The notes beneath the pieces were generated by a model. The model was not told the origin of the DNA. It ran no database searches and saw only the letters and a program-made list of their open reading frames with translations. Shown here in pieces: positions 1 to 6,548 of a stretch of DNA of 14,189 bases; position 1 is the first letter of the stretch; the number at the start of each line of letters is the position of its first letter. The stretch comes from Candidatus Altarchaeales archaeon WOR_SM1_86-2 (GTDB lineage: Archaea > Altiarchaeota > Altiarchaeia > IMC4 > MCBC01). The DNA is taken from contig MCBC01000165.1 in the NCBI GenBank assembly GCA_001723855.1, forward strand, positions 1 to 14,189. Direction: 5' to 3'. Position numbers and translations under genes: made by a program.

Positions 1-1218
1 ATTGTCATAATATTTGCATCCTACTATTTTACATAATCCTTCATCTAATAGTGCTGTTTTATTTAGATTATCCTTATTCCATTTGTCCTTCCATTTTGTA
101 ATTGCCACTTGTGAAACTTGGGGCTGATTTTTTCCTTTGCCAATTGCATTTCCAAGTATTGTTAGGGGTCGAGAATCCTTACTTATATTTATTTCGGGCA
201 ATATTTCACCATCTATTACATCTTGGAACAATCTAATTACTTCCTCTGTGAAAATGTTTTTTAGTTCTTCCTGCTTGCTGTTATCTTTTGGATTTGGTAT
301 GCCAAAGTATATCCCGGTTTCGTCACGATATATCTCATTGCCAACTGGAAACTCTACTTCAATGAAGTTTTTTATTTTCTCTTCAATACCTTCTAATAAT
401 TCTTTCCGCCTCAAGGTGTCTGGAATGTTATATGATGACCCCATAAATTTCAGTTTATCAAAATTAATAGAAAGTATCCTCCATTTCAAATCTTGAGGAC
501 CGGTCAATTCATTGTCAATCAATATCTTTGCAAGAGCCGCCTTATACAAACTCGCGACAGAATACGAGTGATCCCATAATGTAACATCATTGGATGCCCT
601 TCTGGTTTCACCAAGAGCCTTAGAAAATGTTTGTTCAGCAGATTTAAATATGTTTGCCCTTATCTCTTTCCAATCTAATACGCCATCTTTCGCGTTTTTA
701 ATTTTACTTAATTCTTTCTCTAAAACGTCACAGAATTCATCACGAAATGATTTTAATTGGCTTAGATTTATTGGCCGTTTTTCGTAACCGAATGCTGTTG
801 AGATAAAAGTATTATCTTTAGATTGTTTTCTTCCAGGTGTGCCTTTATCAACTCCTGAATCAGCCGCATCACATCCAGGAGCTTTCAAAATTTTTAACAA
901 ATTAGACTTTCTATTACGACCATGATGATTTTCTATCAATTCACGAAGTATCTTTATCTTTTTTTTGGATTGAAATAGATCATCAACTTCAATTTTATCA
1001 ATAATATCCATTAAAGATTTGGGCATATAATTTGGATCAAAAATTTTATTATGTGGAAACTTTTCTGGTTCTTTTTCCACAGAAGAATGCCCAACAAACT
1101 CTTCACTCAACTTCCCTAAATCATGTATCAACGCCCCAATCTCTGCTAGGAGTATTAAATCCCTGTGCTTGATTATACTTTCCATATTTTTGCTGCACAT
1201 ATTTTTAATTACGCTCAT
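1..1218 (-). CDS. cas10: Cas10-family large subunit, Csx11-like, 5' part (runs off the window)
   Basis: This is the N-terminal 406 codons of the large subunit of a type III CRISPR effector complex; the frame is open to base 1. Near the N-terminus, residues 21-37 hold an HD motif (LIHDLGKL, H32 and D33), followed by a second His pair (ENHHG, about residue 105) and a CDAADSG segment at about 122-128. That fits the HD nuclease domain that opens Cas10 proteins. The wording around HRDLILLAEIGALIHDLGKL and CDAADSG resembles my memory of Csx11, the Cas10 variant of III-C-like systems, rather than canonical Cmr2. I am sure of the Cas10 family, less so of Csx11. The polymerase/cyclase palm lies outside the window, so cyclic oligoadenylate synthesis cannot be judged. 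The start at 1218 lies 2 bases after the RAMP gene stop; in-frame ATGs at 1200 and 1185 are alternatives, and none has a clear ribosome binding site. Confidence 0.82.
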   Translation of the reverse strand, partial: MSVIKNMCSKNMESIIKHRDLILLAEIGALIHDLGKLSEEFVGHSSVEKEPEKFPHNKIFDPNYMPKSLMDIIDKIEVDDLFQSKKKIKILRELIENHHGRNRKSNLLKILKAPGCDAADSGVDKGTPGRKQSKDNTFISTAFGYEKRPINLSQLKSFRDEFCDVLEKELSKIKNAKDGVLDWKEIRANIFKSAEQTFSKALGETRRASNDVTLWDHSYSVASLYKAALAKILIDNELTGPQDLKWRILSINFDKLKFMGSSYNIPDTLRRKELLEGIEEKIKNFIEVEFPVGNEIYRDETGIYFGIPNPKDNSKQEELKNIFTEEVIRLFQDVIDGEILPEINISKDSRPLTILGNAIGKGKNQPQVSQVAITKWKDKWNKDNLNKTALLDEGLCKIVGCKYYDN

Positions 1219-1220
1219 TT

Positions 1221-2222
1221 TTATGCACTATTCTTAACATTTTTGTTATGTTTGCTGTATATAATTGAGAACATAGATTTTTTGTCCTCTGGCCATACGT
1301 TAATTTCATTCTCTTTTATCTCATTAGTAACCCCAAATCCCGCTGTCTTCTTAGCGGAAAATCCATAAATGGTCAACAATTTTTTAACCGCTTCTGCTAT
1401 TAATTTCAAGTCTTCATCTACCTGTTTTTTTAGTTCGTCTTCGTTTCCTATTAAATCAAAAGGAACATACAGAAGAGAAAATGTTCCAGAAGCCTCCTCC
1501 GGTACGATTTCATATAATATTGGATTTTTCCCTGTTTTTGTTTTTCTGTCATGCGGATTTATGACATCTAAACCGATTTTATTGAAAAATGTCGGGTAGA
1601 ACTGGAGTCGCCCCCTCCTTAGATTTTTATCTTCAGATTCATTTCGCTCATTTCCAAATATTCTTCTTATGATATCCCCCTCGACTTTTATAACATCCTT
1701 CATGATCCATCTTAAATTTCCTTTCCATGAAGATGCTCTAACATAAGGAACTTTAAAAACTTTTTCCTTGGAAAGGGGGTTATCTATGATGTAAAATTCC
1801 TCATTATCCTGGCTGATATAAGGTTTTTTGAGGGTGAAGGTGACCTTGATAAGAGTTGATTGATCTGGCAAAGTTTCTACATTCGTTTTTGGTTCTTTAA
1901 TTTCTTTAAAGATTGTCCATTCTCCCAAATTTCCACCATTGCTGACAGAAAATATATCAGTATCTCTTATAAATTTCTTATAACCAGCTTTTATATCCTC
2001 TTTTCTATCATCGTTATACTCCTCGTAATATTTCTCAAACAATGACACTTCTTTGATTAGGGTATACCAATTTTTTGGTGTTAGTTTTTCTCTAAAAAAG
2101 CGAGGTAGATTTTCTTCCATCCATTCTTCCCGCTGGGCCTTCCCACCACGGAACTCCCTGATTTTAGTCTCTATTTTTTCTTTATCTCTTACCAATAACT
2201 CTGCATAAAGATCGTAACTCAT
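1221..2222 (-). CDS. RAMP-superfamily Cas7-group protein, Cmr6-like
   Basis: This 333-residue protein is probably a backbone subunit of the type III effector complex. The RAMP fold is suggested by an early segment contacting crRNA (VPYVRASSWKGNLRW, about 160-174), a central RGRLQFYPTFF, then DVINPH (about 221-226), and a glycine-rich loop near the C-terminus (YGFSAKKTAGFGV, about 287-299). The DxxxPH element and the late aromatic/glycine loop are what I associate with Cmr6; a divergent Csm3/Cmr4-like RAMP is the alternative. Its ATG overlaps the cmr1 stop by 4 bases (ATGA), and a strong Shine-Dalgarno sequence lies at 2226-2233. It sits between cmr1 and the Cas10 gene, so it is co-transcribed and very likely part of the same complex. 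It is long for a Cmr6, mainly because of about 100 extra N-terminal residues. Confidence 0.8.
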   Translation of the reverse strand: MSYDLYAELLVRDKEKIETKIREFRGGKAQREEWMEENLPRFFREKLTPKNWYTLIKEVSLFEKYYEEYNDDRKEDIKAGYKKFIRDTDIFSVSNGGNLGEWTIFKEIKEPKTNVETLPDQSTLIKVTFTLKKPYISQDNEEFYIIDNPLSKEKVFKVPYVRASSWKGNLRWIMKDVIKVEGDIIRRIFGNERNESEDKNLRRGRLQFYPTFFNKIGLDVINPHDRKTKTGKNPILYEIVPEEASGTFSLLYVPFDLIGNEDELKKQVDEDLKLIAEAVKKLLTIYGFSAKKTAGFGVTNEIKENEINVWPEDKKSMFSIIYSKHNKNVKNSA

Positions 2223-3370
2223 TTTATCACCTCACTTAAGCAAGAGACCCCATATTCTTCATTGTATGGGTTCCCAAACTCGATATATAAAATATTTTTT
2301 ATAGATCTAATGTTGAACTCAAGTGTTTTATTCTCAAATGAAACTTTGTTTGGAACAAATCCAAACACGTTTAGCAAATAGTTTTCATTCTCTTTATCTT
2401 TATAAAGATGGGTGAAATTAATCTTTGCAGAGAATTTGTCTTTATCTGAACCAAATAGAAAACGCGAAATCGTTTTTCTTACCATTTTTTCATTTTCACC
2501 TTTACATAAATACTCGAAGTTGCTGCAAATTGCCTTACATGGTGTAGAATCATTTTTTATTTTCTTTCTCAAATCATACTTTATTGAAAATCCTGATGGA
2601 ACGAATCTATTCTTCAACAAACTGTTTAGAGTTCCAAAGAACTTTTCTGGTTGGATGTATATGCTGTCATTTGAAACGCTATAAGTAAGTGAAAAGAAAT
2701 CATTAAAACTTGGAAAATTAACTTGACCTCCTTGCTTTATCTCTGCAAGTTCTTTAGTTTTTTCTAAACCTCTACTCAATCTATTTTTATCTATTACTGT
2801 AACTATATCAAAAACACCAAATCCATTCTGGATTTTCGCTCCGATAGAACCCTGTTTTGAAATAACCGCAAAAAGAAACAGAACCATATTTCTAATATCC
2901 TCCTCATCGAAATTCTCATTAATTTTATTGATCGTATGGATCTCTATGCAAATATTATCGTCAAAGAATACTTTCTCGCTCTTTTTATAAATCTGTTTTA
3001 ACCACCAAAGATTATCCAGTTTTGTATGCCTATAATCTGATTTTGAAGTAGCACTCAAACACAAAGGAATTTTCTGAGCATCTTTAATTTCTAATCTAAA
3101 TCTTCTGCTCCAGCCAGTACATCCAAACAATCTACAGACTGGACAAACCTTCTCCAAGCCATCTTCTATATTCTTTGTCTTCTCATAAGTATCATAATCA
3201 AACTTACATTCAGAATTGCTTGGATCACAAGCATACCCCCCGTAACCTCTTACCAGGGCTTCATACCACCACCTCAAACTCCCGATTATCCCCGTTTCCT
3301 TTATCTTTGAGCATTTCCCATCGACATCTCCCGTCCAGATCGGAGTCAATGTTTTTATCCTGATTTTCAT
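2219..3370 (-). CDS. cmr1: Type III-B/III-C effector RAMP protein Cmr1
   Basis: Cmr1 caps the 3' side of the Cmr crRNA-binding complex, which cleaves target RNA. The 383-residue product starts with the family hallmark TPIWTGD (residues 9-15), followed by GIIGSLRWWYEALVRGYGG (27-45), the most conserved part of Cmr1. A CPVCRLFGC cluster (about 76-84) follows, with an earlier YACDP and SECKF that may complete a metal site. A glycine-rich RAMP loop (KQGSIGAKIQNGFGVF) lies at about 173-188. The length is usual for the family. It is the first intact gene of the left operon. Its ATG at 3370 is followed by two tightly coupled genes, and a TATA-like box lies about 45 bases upstream. The rest of the complex (Cmr3, Cmr4, Cmr5) is not in the window and would have to lie beyond the left edge. 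Confidence 0.93.
   Translation of the reverse strand: MKIRIKTLTPIWTGDVDGKCSKIKETGIIGSLRWWYEALVRGYGGYACDPSNSECKFDYDTYEKTKNIEDGLEKVCPVCRLFGCTGWSRRFRLEIKDAQKIPLCLSATSKSDYRHTKLDNLWWLKQIYKKSEKVFFDDNICIEIHTINKINENFDEEDIRNMVLFLFAVISKQGSIGAKIQNGFGVFDIVTVIDKNRLSRGLEKTKELAEIKQGGQVNFPSFNDFFSLTYSVSNDSIYIQPEKFFGTLNSLLKNRFVPSGFSIKYDLRKKIKNDSTPCKAICSNFEYLCKGENEKMVRKTISRFLFGSDKDKFSAKINFTHLYKDKENENYLLNVFGFVPNKVSFENKTLEFNIRSIKNILYIEFGNPYNEEYGVSCLSEVIK
2226..2233 (-). promoter_or_regulatory. Shine-Dalgarno site of the Cmr6-like RAMP gene
   Basis: GAGGTGAT on the minus strand, three bases before the ATG at 2222, matches the complement of the archaeal 16S rRNA 3' end over its whole length. It lies inside the 3' end of cmr1 and fixes the start of the next gene. 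It is the clearest ribosome binding site in the window; most other starts here lack one. Confidence 0.8.
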
Positions 3371-3375
3371 TCTGT

Positions 3376-3514
3376 TTAATTATCCAATTCAAAAATCATA
3401 CCTCTGCATCCTATATAACCTTCTTCAACTTCTTCAGCGAATCATAATCAATATATCCGAAATTCTTATCTTCACACTATCTGTTTCCAGATGAGATACT
3501 TGCATGTGCAGCAT
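3376..3514 (-). pseudogene. Decayed coding-like stretch upstream of cmr1, possibly a cas2 remnant
   Basis: No intact gene is present, but three short open segments in successive frames read like one eroded protein. First comes a 26-codon ORF from the ATG at 3514 to 3434 (MLHMQVSHLETDSVKIRIS...). In a second frame, FGYIDYDSLKKLKK follows, and in a third EEGYIGCRGMIFELDN ends in TAA at 3376-3378, 5 bases before cmr1. The first segment begins about 55 bases after the cas1 relic stop at 3570, where cas2 would be expected. DSVKIRISDIL vaguely recalls the R-x-x-K-I-x-x-x-L helix of Cas2, but the catalytic YD pair is absent. I cannot identify it with confidence, and chance open frames in AT-rich DNA remain possible. 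Confidence 0.22.
3411..3420 (-). promoter_or_regulatory. Candidate TATA box for the cmr1 operon
   Basis: The minus strand reads GGTTATATAG after a purine run (GAAGAA) that could serve as a BRE. A start about 25 bases downstream would leave a leader of roughly 18 bases before the cmr1 ATG at 3370. The stretch is AT-rich, so the match may be chance. Confidence 0.35.
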
Positions 3515-3560
3515 TTTTAATTATTATTGTAATTTATTATTAAATTCCTTTGTTAAATTT

Positions 3561-3600
3561 AAATAAAATTCACCGCCACGCCTTAAATTCGGCATCACCT
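3561..3600 (-). pseudogene. Relic of the cas1 3' end (copy A)
   Basis: On the minus strand this reads ...GDAEFKAWR and stop (TGA at 3570-3572), against ...KDYAGFKAWW and stop at the end of the intact cas1. The core 35 bases (3561-3595) differ from copy B (5658-5692) at 3 positions. They also resemble the cas1 end itself (6507-6541), including non-coding bases after the stop. Compared with cas1 it has lost one residue (Tyr) and changed G to E and the last W to R, as expected of a non-functional leftover. The stop codon of the DUF7309/DUF6930-like gene (3595-3597) lies within it in another frame. The relic is too short to be seen alone; the three-way match is what supports it. Confidence 0.72.
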
Positions 3601-4647
3601 CTTCCTGAAAAAATCAAACATGCTGTCTTTGGCTTCCTCTAACTCCATCAATCTTTTCATTTTACTCAGTTCGATTCCCAGCCCGGATGTCAGGGGTTCC
3701 AGAAGCTTGAAAGTTTCTTCTTTTTTAACAAATATCTCCTTGGGCAGAACTTTAGTATTTTCTGCGAGTTCCAGAAACCGCTCAATAAACTCTGGTTTAT
3801 ATCTCGCATGCCTTGCCAGGTGGAAGGCTAATATCATACCGGAATAGTGATCTACCCATAACATCACATAAGGATAATAGGGTCTTTCCCCCCTTTCCTG
3901 TACCGGGTTGGGATGATAAAAGAAGTCGATCTCCCAAACTCCCCGGCGCCTGGGGATCATTTTCCTGATTTTTTCCAGACGGTTTACATTGATTGGTTCC
4001 GGGATAGTTTCCGCTTTTTCCAATCCTGGCGGCTTCAGCCACTCATCCCTCCATATCAAACCTCCTTTTTCCTTCTCGGGCACCCTAACAAAATAATGAT
4101 CTTCTATTTTAGGATCAAGCATACCGGGATCGTTTTTAAAGCGCAGTGAAACATCGATCGCCTGCTGTAAAGCTAATGTTAGATACTCTGCCTCTTCACC
4201 GCTCAGATACCAGGGATGATACCCCGGGAGATAATTCCTGAATAACGGCCATGAATTACTTCCCCTGAATTTCAAACCAAGTTTCTTTATTACCCTCATA
4301 TCCCGCTTATCTAAAAATTTTCTATCCTCAAATGAAGCCATCAGACATTTTTGAAGATGAAGCACATCACTAGGGGATGAATATGGATGAGATGACAGCA
4401 TTCTCAAATACCCCTCCACTCCCTCTGTGCCGAGATAAACGCCTAAGGCAAAATGCTCCCCTCGCCTTCCCATAACGCAGCAGTAGCCAATTTCACCGCT
4501 TACCGGGTTTTGAACCCCGAATAGATCGGAATCCCACATCCAGTCCCAGCACCCTGTCTTCTTAAATTCCGTTGCCGCATCATATAACGCTTTCCATTCC
4601 AGGAGAGAGGGCGGCTTATCGCTCATTTTTACACGATGCCCCTTCAT
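3595..4647 (-). CDS. DUF7309/DUF6930-like protein of unknown function
   Basis: This is a 350-residue soluble protein with no signal peptide, membrane segment or recognisable catalytic motif. The N-terminal half (residues 14-110) contains CWDWMWDSDLFGVQNP, GYCCVMGRRGEHFALGVYLG and a helical EGYLRML. I recall these as typical of the DUF7309-type domain; the C-terminal half (about 230-330), with WEIDFFYHPNPVQ and YPYVMLWVDHYSGMILAFHLA, resembles DUF6930. These domains are often fused or neighbours to SEC-C and pRiA4b-like domains, and all of those occur in this window. The gene is divergent from the SEC-C gene at 4725, with 77 bases between them. An in-frame ATG at 4626 (residue 8) is an equally good start. 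The 3' end runs into cas1 relic A, so the gene sits flush against that repeat. The domain names are from memory. Confidence 0.8.
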   Translation of the reverse strand: MKGHRVKMSDKPPSLLEWKALYDAATEFKKTGCWDWMWDSDLFGVQNPVSGEIGYCCVMGRRGEHFALGVYLGTEGVEGYLRMLSSHPYSSPSDVLHLQKCLMASFEDRKFLDKRDMRVIKKLGLKFRGSNSWPLFRNYLPGYHPWYLSGEEAEYLTLALQQAIDVSLRFKNDPGMLDPKIEDHYFVRVPEKEKGGLIWRDEWLKPPGLEKAETIPEPINVNRLEKIRKMIPRRRGVWEIDFFYHPNPVQERGERPYYPYVMLWVDHYSGMILAFHLARHARYKPEFIERFLELAENTKVLPKEIFVKKEETFKLLEPLTSGLGIELSKMKRLMELEEAKDSMFDFFRKR

Positions 4648-4683
4648 TTTTATGGTTTATTATTTGGTTTGAAAATAAATAAT

Positions 4684-4695
4684 CTATTATACTTA
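4684..4695 (+). promoter_or_regulatory. Candidate TATA box for the divergent SEC-C gene
   Basis: The sequence CTATTATACTTA lies about 35 bases before the ATG at 4725. A start about 25 bases downstream would give a very short leader (about 10 bases), in line with the lack of a ribosome binding site. It is weaker than the minus-strand box in the same gap. Confidence 0.3.
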
Positions 4696-4705
4696 TGGAT
4701 CTAAA

Positions 4706-4715
4706 TATTTATATA
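4706..4715 (-). promoter_or_regulatory. Archaeal TATA box for the DUF7309/DUF6930-like gene
   Basis: The minus strand reads TATATAAATA, with GG just upstream. Its expected start near 4686 gives a leader of about 40 bases to the ATG at 4647. The same bases read in plus would place a start inside the divergent gene, so I assign the box to the minus strand. Confidence 0.55.
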
Positions 4716-4724
4716 CCCGGATAA

Positions 4725-5663
4725 ATGGAAACTGAAAGATTCAAGGGAACGATAAGTTTTCGTGCCATGCATCCGGACGGAAAAATAAAGGATGAGAAGT
4801 ATGAAAAACCCTGGCTGGTAAAATTTAGCTCGCATGAAAATCGTTTTATGATGGCAGATGATTATTGCACTAACCCCGAGTGTGATTGTAACGATGTCAG
4901 CCTGTGGTTCCTGGAAATAGATGAAACGGGGCATGTGGCATCAGATCCAATGCAATTTAACATCCGCCTGGATATTGAAACATGGCAGGAAAAAGAAGAA
5001 CAAGGGGGATCAGGGCACACCCGGGATTTTGTTGGTGAATTCATCAACAATCTTCCGGCAGAACTGAAAGACCGTTTCAAGGGCACTTACGAGGGCATAA
5101 GGAAAAGAGAACTTAATATGGAAAAATTTGAGATGAGTGCAGACGATATCAAAAAAGGAAGAATGGTGCCCTATGTCGATGTTTTCGGCGATACGGGAAG
5201 CCCCCTCTCAGGAGGTCAACAGGTCGGATTCATTTTTGAATTTGATGATAAAGAATATTACGTAATTGATCTTTATTGCATCAACCCGGCATGCGACTGC
5301 AAGGAAGTTCAGCTTGTATTTATAACGGAGAAGACGGAAAAAAATACCGCTTCACAGATATTTGATGCTCGTTTGACTCTTGGCGGAAGAATAAAAGAAA
5401 TAGATGCGTATCGGTGCACAAAGAAAGAGGCAAAAGAAATAATCAACGGATGGAAAAAATCTGATTTTTATGTGCCAGGTGCACTAAAAACCAGATATGA
5501 TGACATGAGGAAGGTTGGGAAAAGATTAGTTGAGAAAGGCGGTAATCTCAATAAGCCGACCAAACGATCTACCTCTGCTGTTAGAAAAGAAAAAATCGGC
5601 CGCAACATGCAGTGTCCCTGCGGCAGCGGGAAAAAATACAAGAAATGCTGCGGCAAAAAATAA
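4725..5663 (+). CDS. SEC-C protein with two C-x4-C-x-C domains
   Basis: This 312-residue protein is the only plus-strand gene. Its last 22 residues form a SEC-C zinc-binding motif (CPCGSGKKYKKCC, Cys 297, 299, 308 and 309), known from the SecA C-terminus and many unrelated proteins. Two earlier copies of another Cys motif, CTNPECDC (C48, C53, C55) and CINPACDC (C185, C190, C192), are each followed by a hydrophobic strand (DVSLWFLEI; EVQLVFITE) and a similar segment. The protein is therefore an internal duplication of about 130 residues plus a SEC-C tail. Seven Cys in the tandem parts and tail suggest several metal sites. No catalytic residues are evident and the function is unknown. Its stop codon lies inside cas1 relic B. 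The divergent partner is the DUF7309/DUF6930-like gene, and the pair is enclosed by two relics. Confidence 0.85.
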   Translation: METERFKGTISFRAMHPDGKIKDEKYEKPWLVKFSSHENRFMMADDYCTNPECDCNDVSLWFLEIDETGHVASDPMQFNIRLDIETWQEKEEQGGSGHTRDFVGEFINNLPAELKDRFKGTYEGIRKRELNMEKFEMSADDIKKGRMVPYVDVFGDTGSPLSGGQQVGFIFEFDDKEYYVIDLYCINPACDCKEVQLVFITEKTEKNTASQIFDARLTLGGRIKEIDAYRCTKKEAKEIINGWKKSDFYVPGALKTRYDDMRKVGKRLVEKGGNLNKPTKRSTSAVRKEKIGRNMQCPCGSGKKYKKCCGKK

Positions 5664-5699
5664 AATTCACCACCATGCCTTAAATCCGGCATACTCTTT
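5658..5699 (-). pseudogene. Relic of the cas1 3' end (copy B)
   Basis: On the minus strand this reads YKEYAGFKAWW followed by TGA (5667-5669), the same ending as the intact Cas1. The match to the cas1 end (6507-6548) covers 42 bases with five mismatches. In the coding bases of the core (AGFKAWW and stop) both differences are silent, so this copy probably comes from a cas1 that was still under selection. It contains no start and no further convincing Cas1 upstream, although VKFTYKEY may preserve a little more of the C-terminal helix. The TAA stop of the SEC-C gene (5661-5663, plus strand) lies in it. Confidence 0.78.
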
Positions 5700-5728
5700 A
5701 TATGTGAATTTGACGGACAAGTTAAACA

Positions 5729-6185
5729 TTAATAATTTTCACCCCCTGATATGTTTTCTTCTGAATTTTGAGATAATAATTCTTCCGGTTCTAAAATTTT
5801 TATCAAATCCTCCGCTCTTGTGAAATCAGTATCTCTTTGAACTAAACATTCCGCATTTTCAAGTACCGCACAAGCAACTTGAACAGAATCTCCAGCGCGA
5901 AGGCGATTATGTTGCAATTTCAAATGCTCTGTCAAATAATAATTTTGAGATCGGTACAATTCTAAGATTAGGATACGCTCTCAGTTCTTCAATAAACTCA
6001 TTCACAAGATCCGGATCACCACTTCTTCTTGATATACCGGATGCTATTTCAAGAATTGTAAATTCTGATGTGCACGCAGTAAATTTACCGTCTCTAATCT
6101 TTTCCATCAGTTTCTTTGAACTCTCTGTTCCCTTCTCATCTGTAAAGAATGAGTTTACAATCACACTCGTGTCTATATATATCAT
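5729..6185 (-). pseudogene. PIN-domain (VapC-like) toxin gene with a frameshift
   Basis: VapC toxins are PIN-fold ribonucleases that cut tRNA or rRNA. The first part, from the ATG at 6185, starts with MIYIDTSVIVNSFF (first acidic residue D5), has SEFTILEIASG (conserved Glu) and stops at 5907-5909 after FDRAFEIAT. The second half is in another frame: LRAGDSVQVACAV and LVQRDTDF, which supply the remaining acidic residues, down to the stop at 5729. Joining them needs one base removed or two added near 5910-5920. No slippery heptamer is visible there, so I read it as a disabled gene or a sequence error rather than programmed frameshifting. The ATG at 6185 is preferred over the one at 6203 because AGGGGG sits 4 bases before it and the antitoxin gene stops just ahead of it. 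Confidence 0.8.
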
Positions 6186-6186
6186 C

Positions 6187-6402
6187 TTACCCCCTGATGT
6201 CATCGATTACCTCTTTTGTTGAAATCCCCCATGTTTTTTCCCTTATCCTTTCGCCGAGTACTTCTAATTTCTCAAGTGCGCGAATATCTTTCTCCCCTGA
6301 AGATTCCAGCATTTCAAGTTGATTTCTTAATCCGTTCAATTCCTGATAGACAGCACCTATCTGGTGCTTTATCATTCTTAGATCAACATTTACATAAGCC
6401 AT
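6187..6402 (-). CDS. Putative antitoxin upstream of the PIN-domain toxin
   Basis: This is a 71-residue, mostly helical and charged protein. A coiled-coil-like centre (residues 10-55, heptad-like Leu and Ile) is followed by WGISTKEVIDDIRG at the C-terminus, where antitoxins usually bind their toxin. No AbrB or ribbon-helix-helix DNA-binding part is obvious at the N-terminus. The call rests on context: the gene is small and directly precedes the PIN-domain gene, with only 1 base between its stop and the toxin ATG. It remains intact although the toxin is broken, as expected when the toxin is inactivated first. An inverted repeat over its TATA box could be an operator. Confidence 0.65.
   Translation of the reverse strand: MAYVNVDLRMIKHQIGAVYQELNGLRNQLEMLESSGEKDIRALEKLEVLGERIREKTWGISTKEVIDDIRG
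6190..6195 (-). promoter_or_regulatory. Ribosome binding site of the PIN-domain gene
   Basis: AGGGGG on the minus strand, followed by TAAG and the ATG at 6185. It overlaps the last codons of the antitoxin gene and decides the toxin start at 6185 rather than 6203. Confidence 0.55.
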
Positions 6403-6443
6403 TTTAATTTTTTAGAACGTACATTACCAATTAATAAATAAGT

Positions 6444-6466
6444 ATATAACGTAATTAAAGTTATAT
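6444..6466. promoter_or_regulatory. Inverted repeat over the TATA box of the toxin-antitoxin pair
   Basis: ATATAAC and GTTATAT form perfect 7-base arms around a 9-base spacer. The left arm, read on the minus strand, is the likely TATA box (GTTATATACT, 6441-6450), which would start transcription near 6420, about 18 bases before the antitoxin ATG. A dyad over a promoter is typical of an autoregulated toxin-antitoxin operator. In such AT-rich DNA it may also be chance. Confidence 0.4.
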
Positions 6467-6506
6467 TAAAAACCCGTATTAAAAAAGAAAATTCCATATG
6501 CCATTT

Positions 6507-6548
6507 AAATAAAGGTCACCACCATGCCTTGAACCCGGCATAGTCTTT
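6507..6548 (-). repeat. Cas1 C-terminal repeat (copy C, in the intact gene)
   Basis: This is the reference copy of the three-member repeat. It contains the last codons of cas1 (DYAGFKAWW), the stop at 6516-6518 and 9 bases beyond. It matches relic B over 42 bases and relic A over 35. Past the stop it shares TTTATTTAAAT with relic A but not with B. Confidence 0.78.

Noticed and set aside
3595..4647. The gene next to the effector operon as a Cas6-type crRNA endonuclease
   Set aside because: It has no glycine-rich RAMP loop or Cas6 layout, and its motifs fit the DUF7309/DUF6930 type instead.
5907..5960. Programmed frameshifting in the PIN-domain gene
   Set aside because: No slippery heptamer or downstream stem is visible at the junction, and the required shift is simply explained by a small indel.
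3561..6548. The three-copy 35-42 base sequence as a dispersed CRISPR array or CRISPR repeat
   Set aside because: Copies are about 2.1 kb and 0.85 kb apart, without spacers, and each reads as the Cas1 C-terminus with its stop codon.
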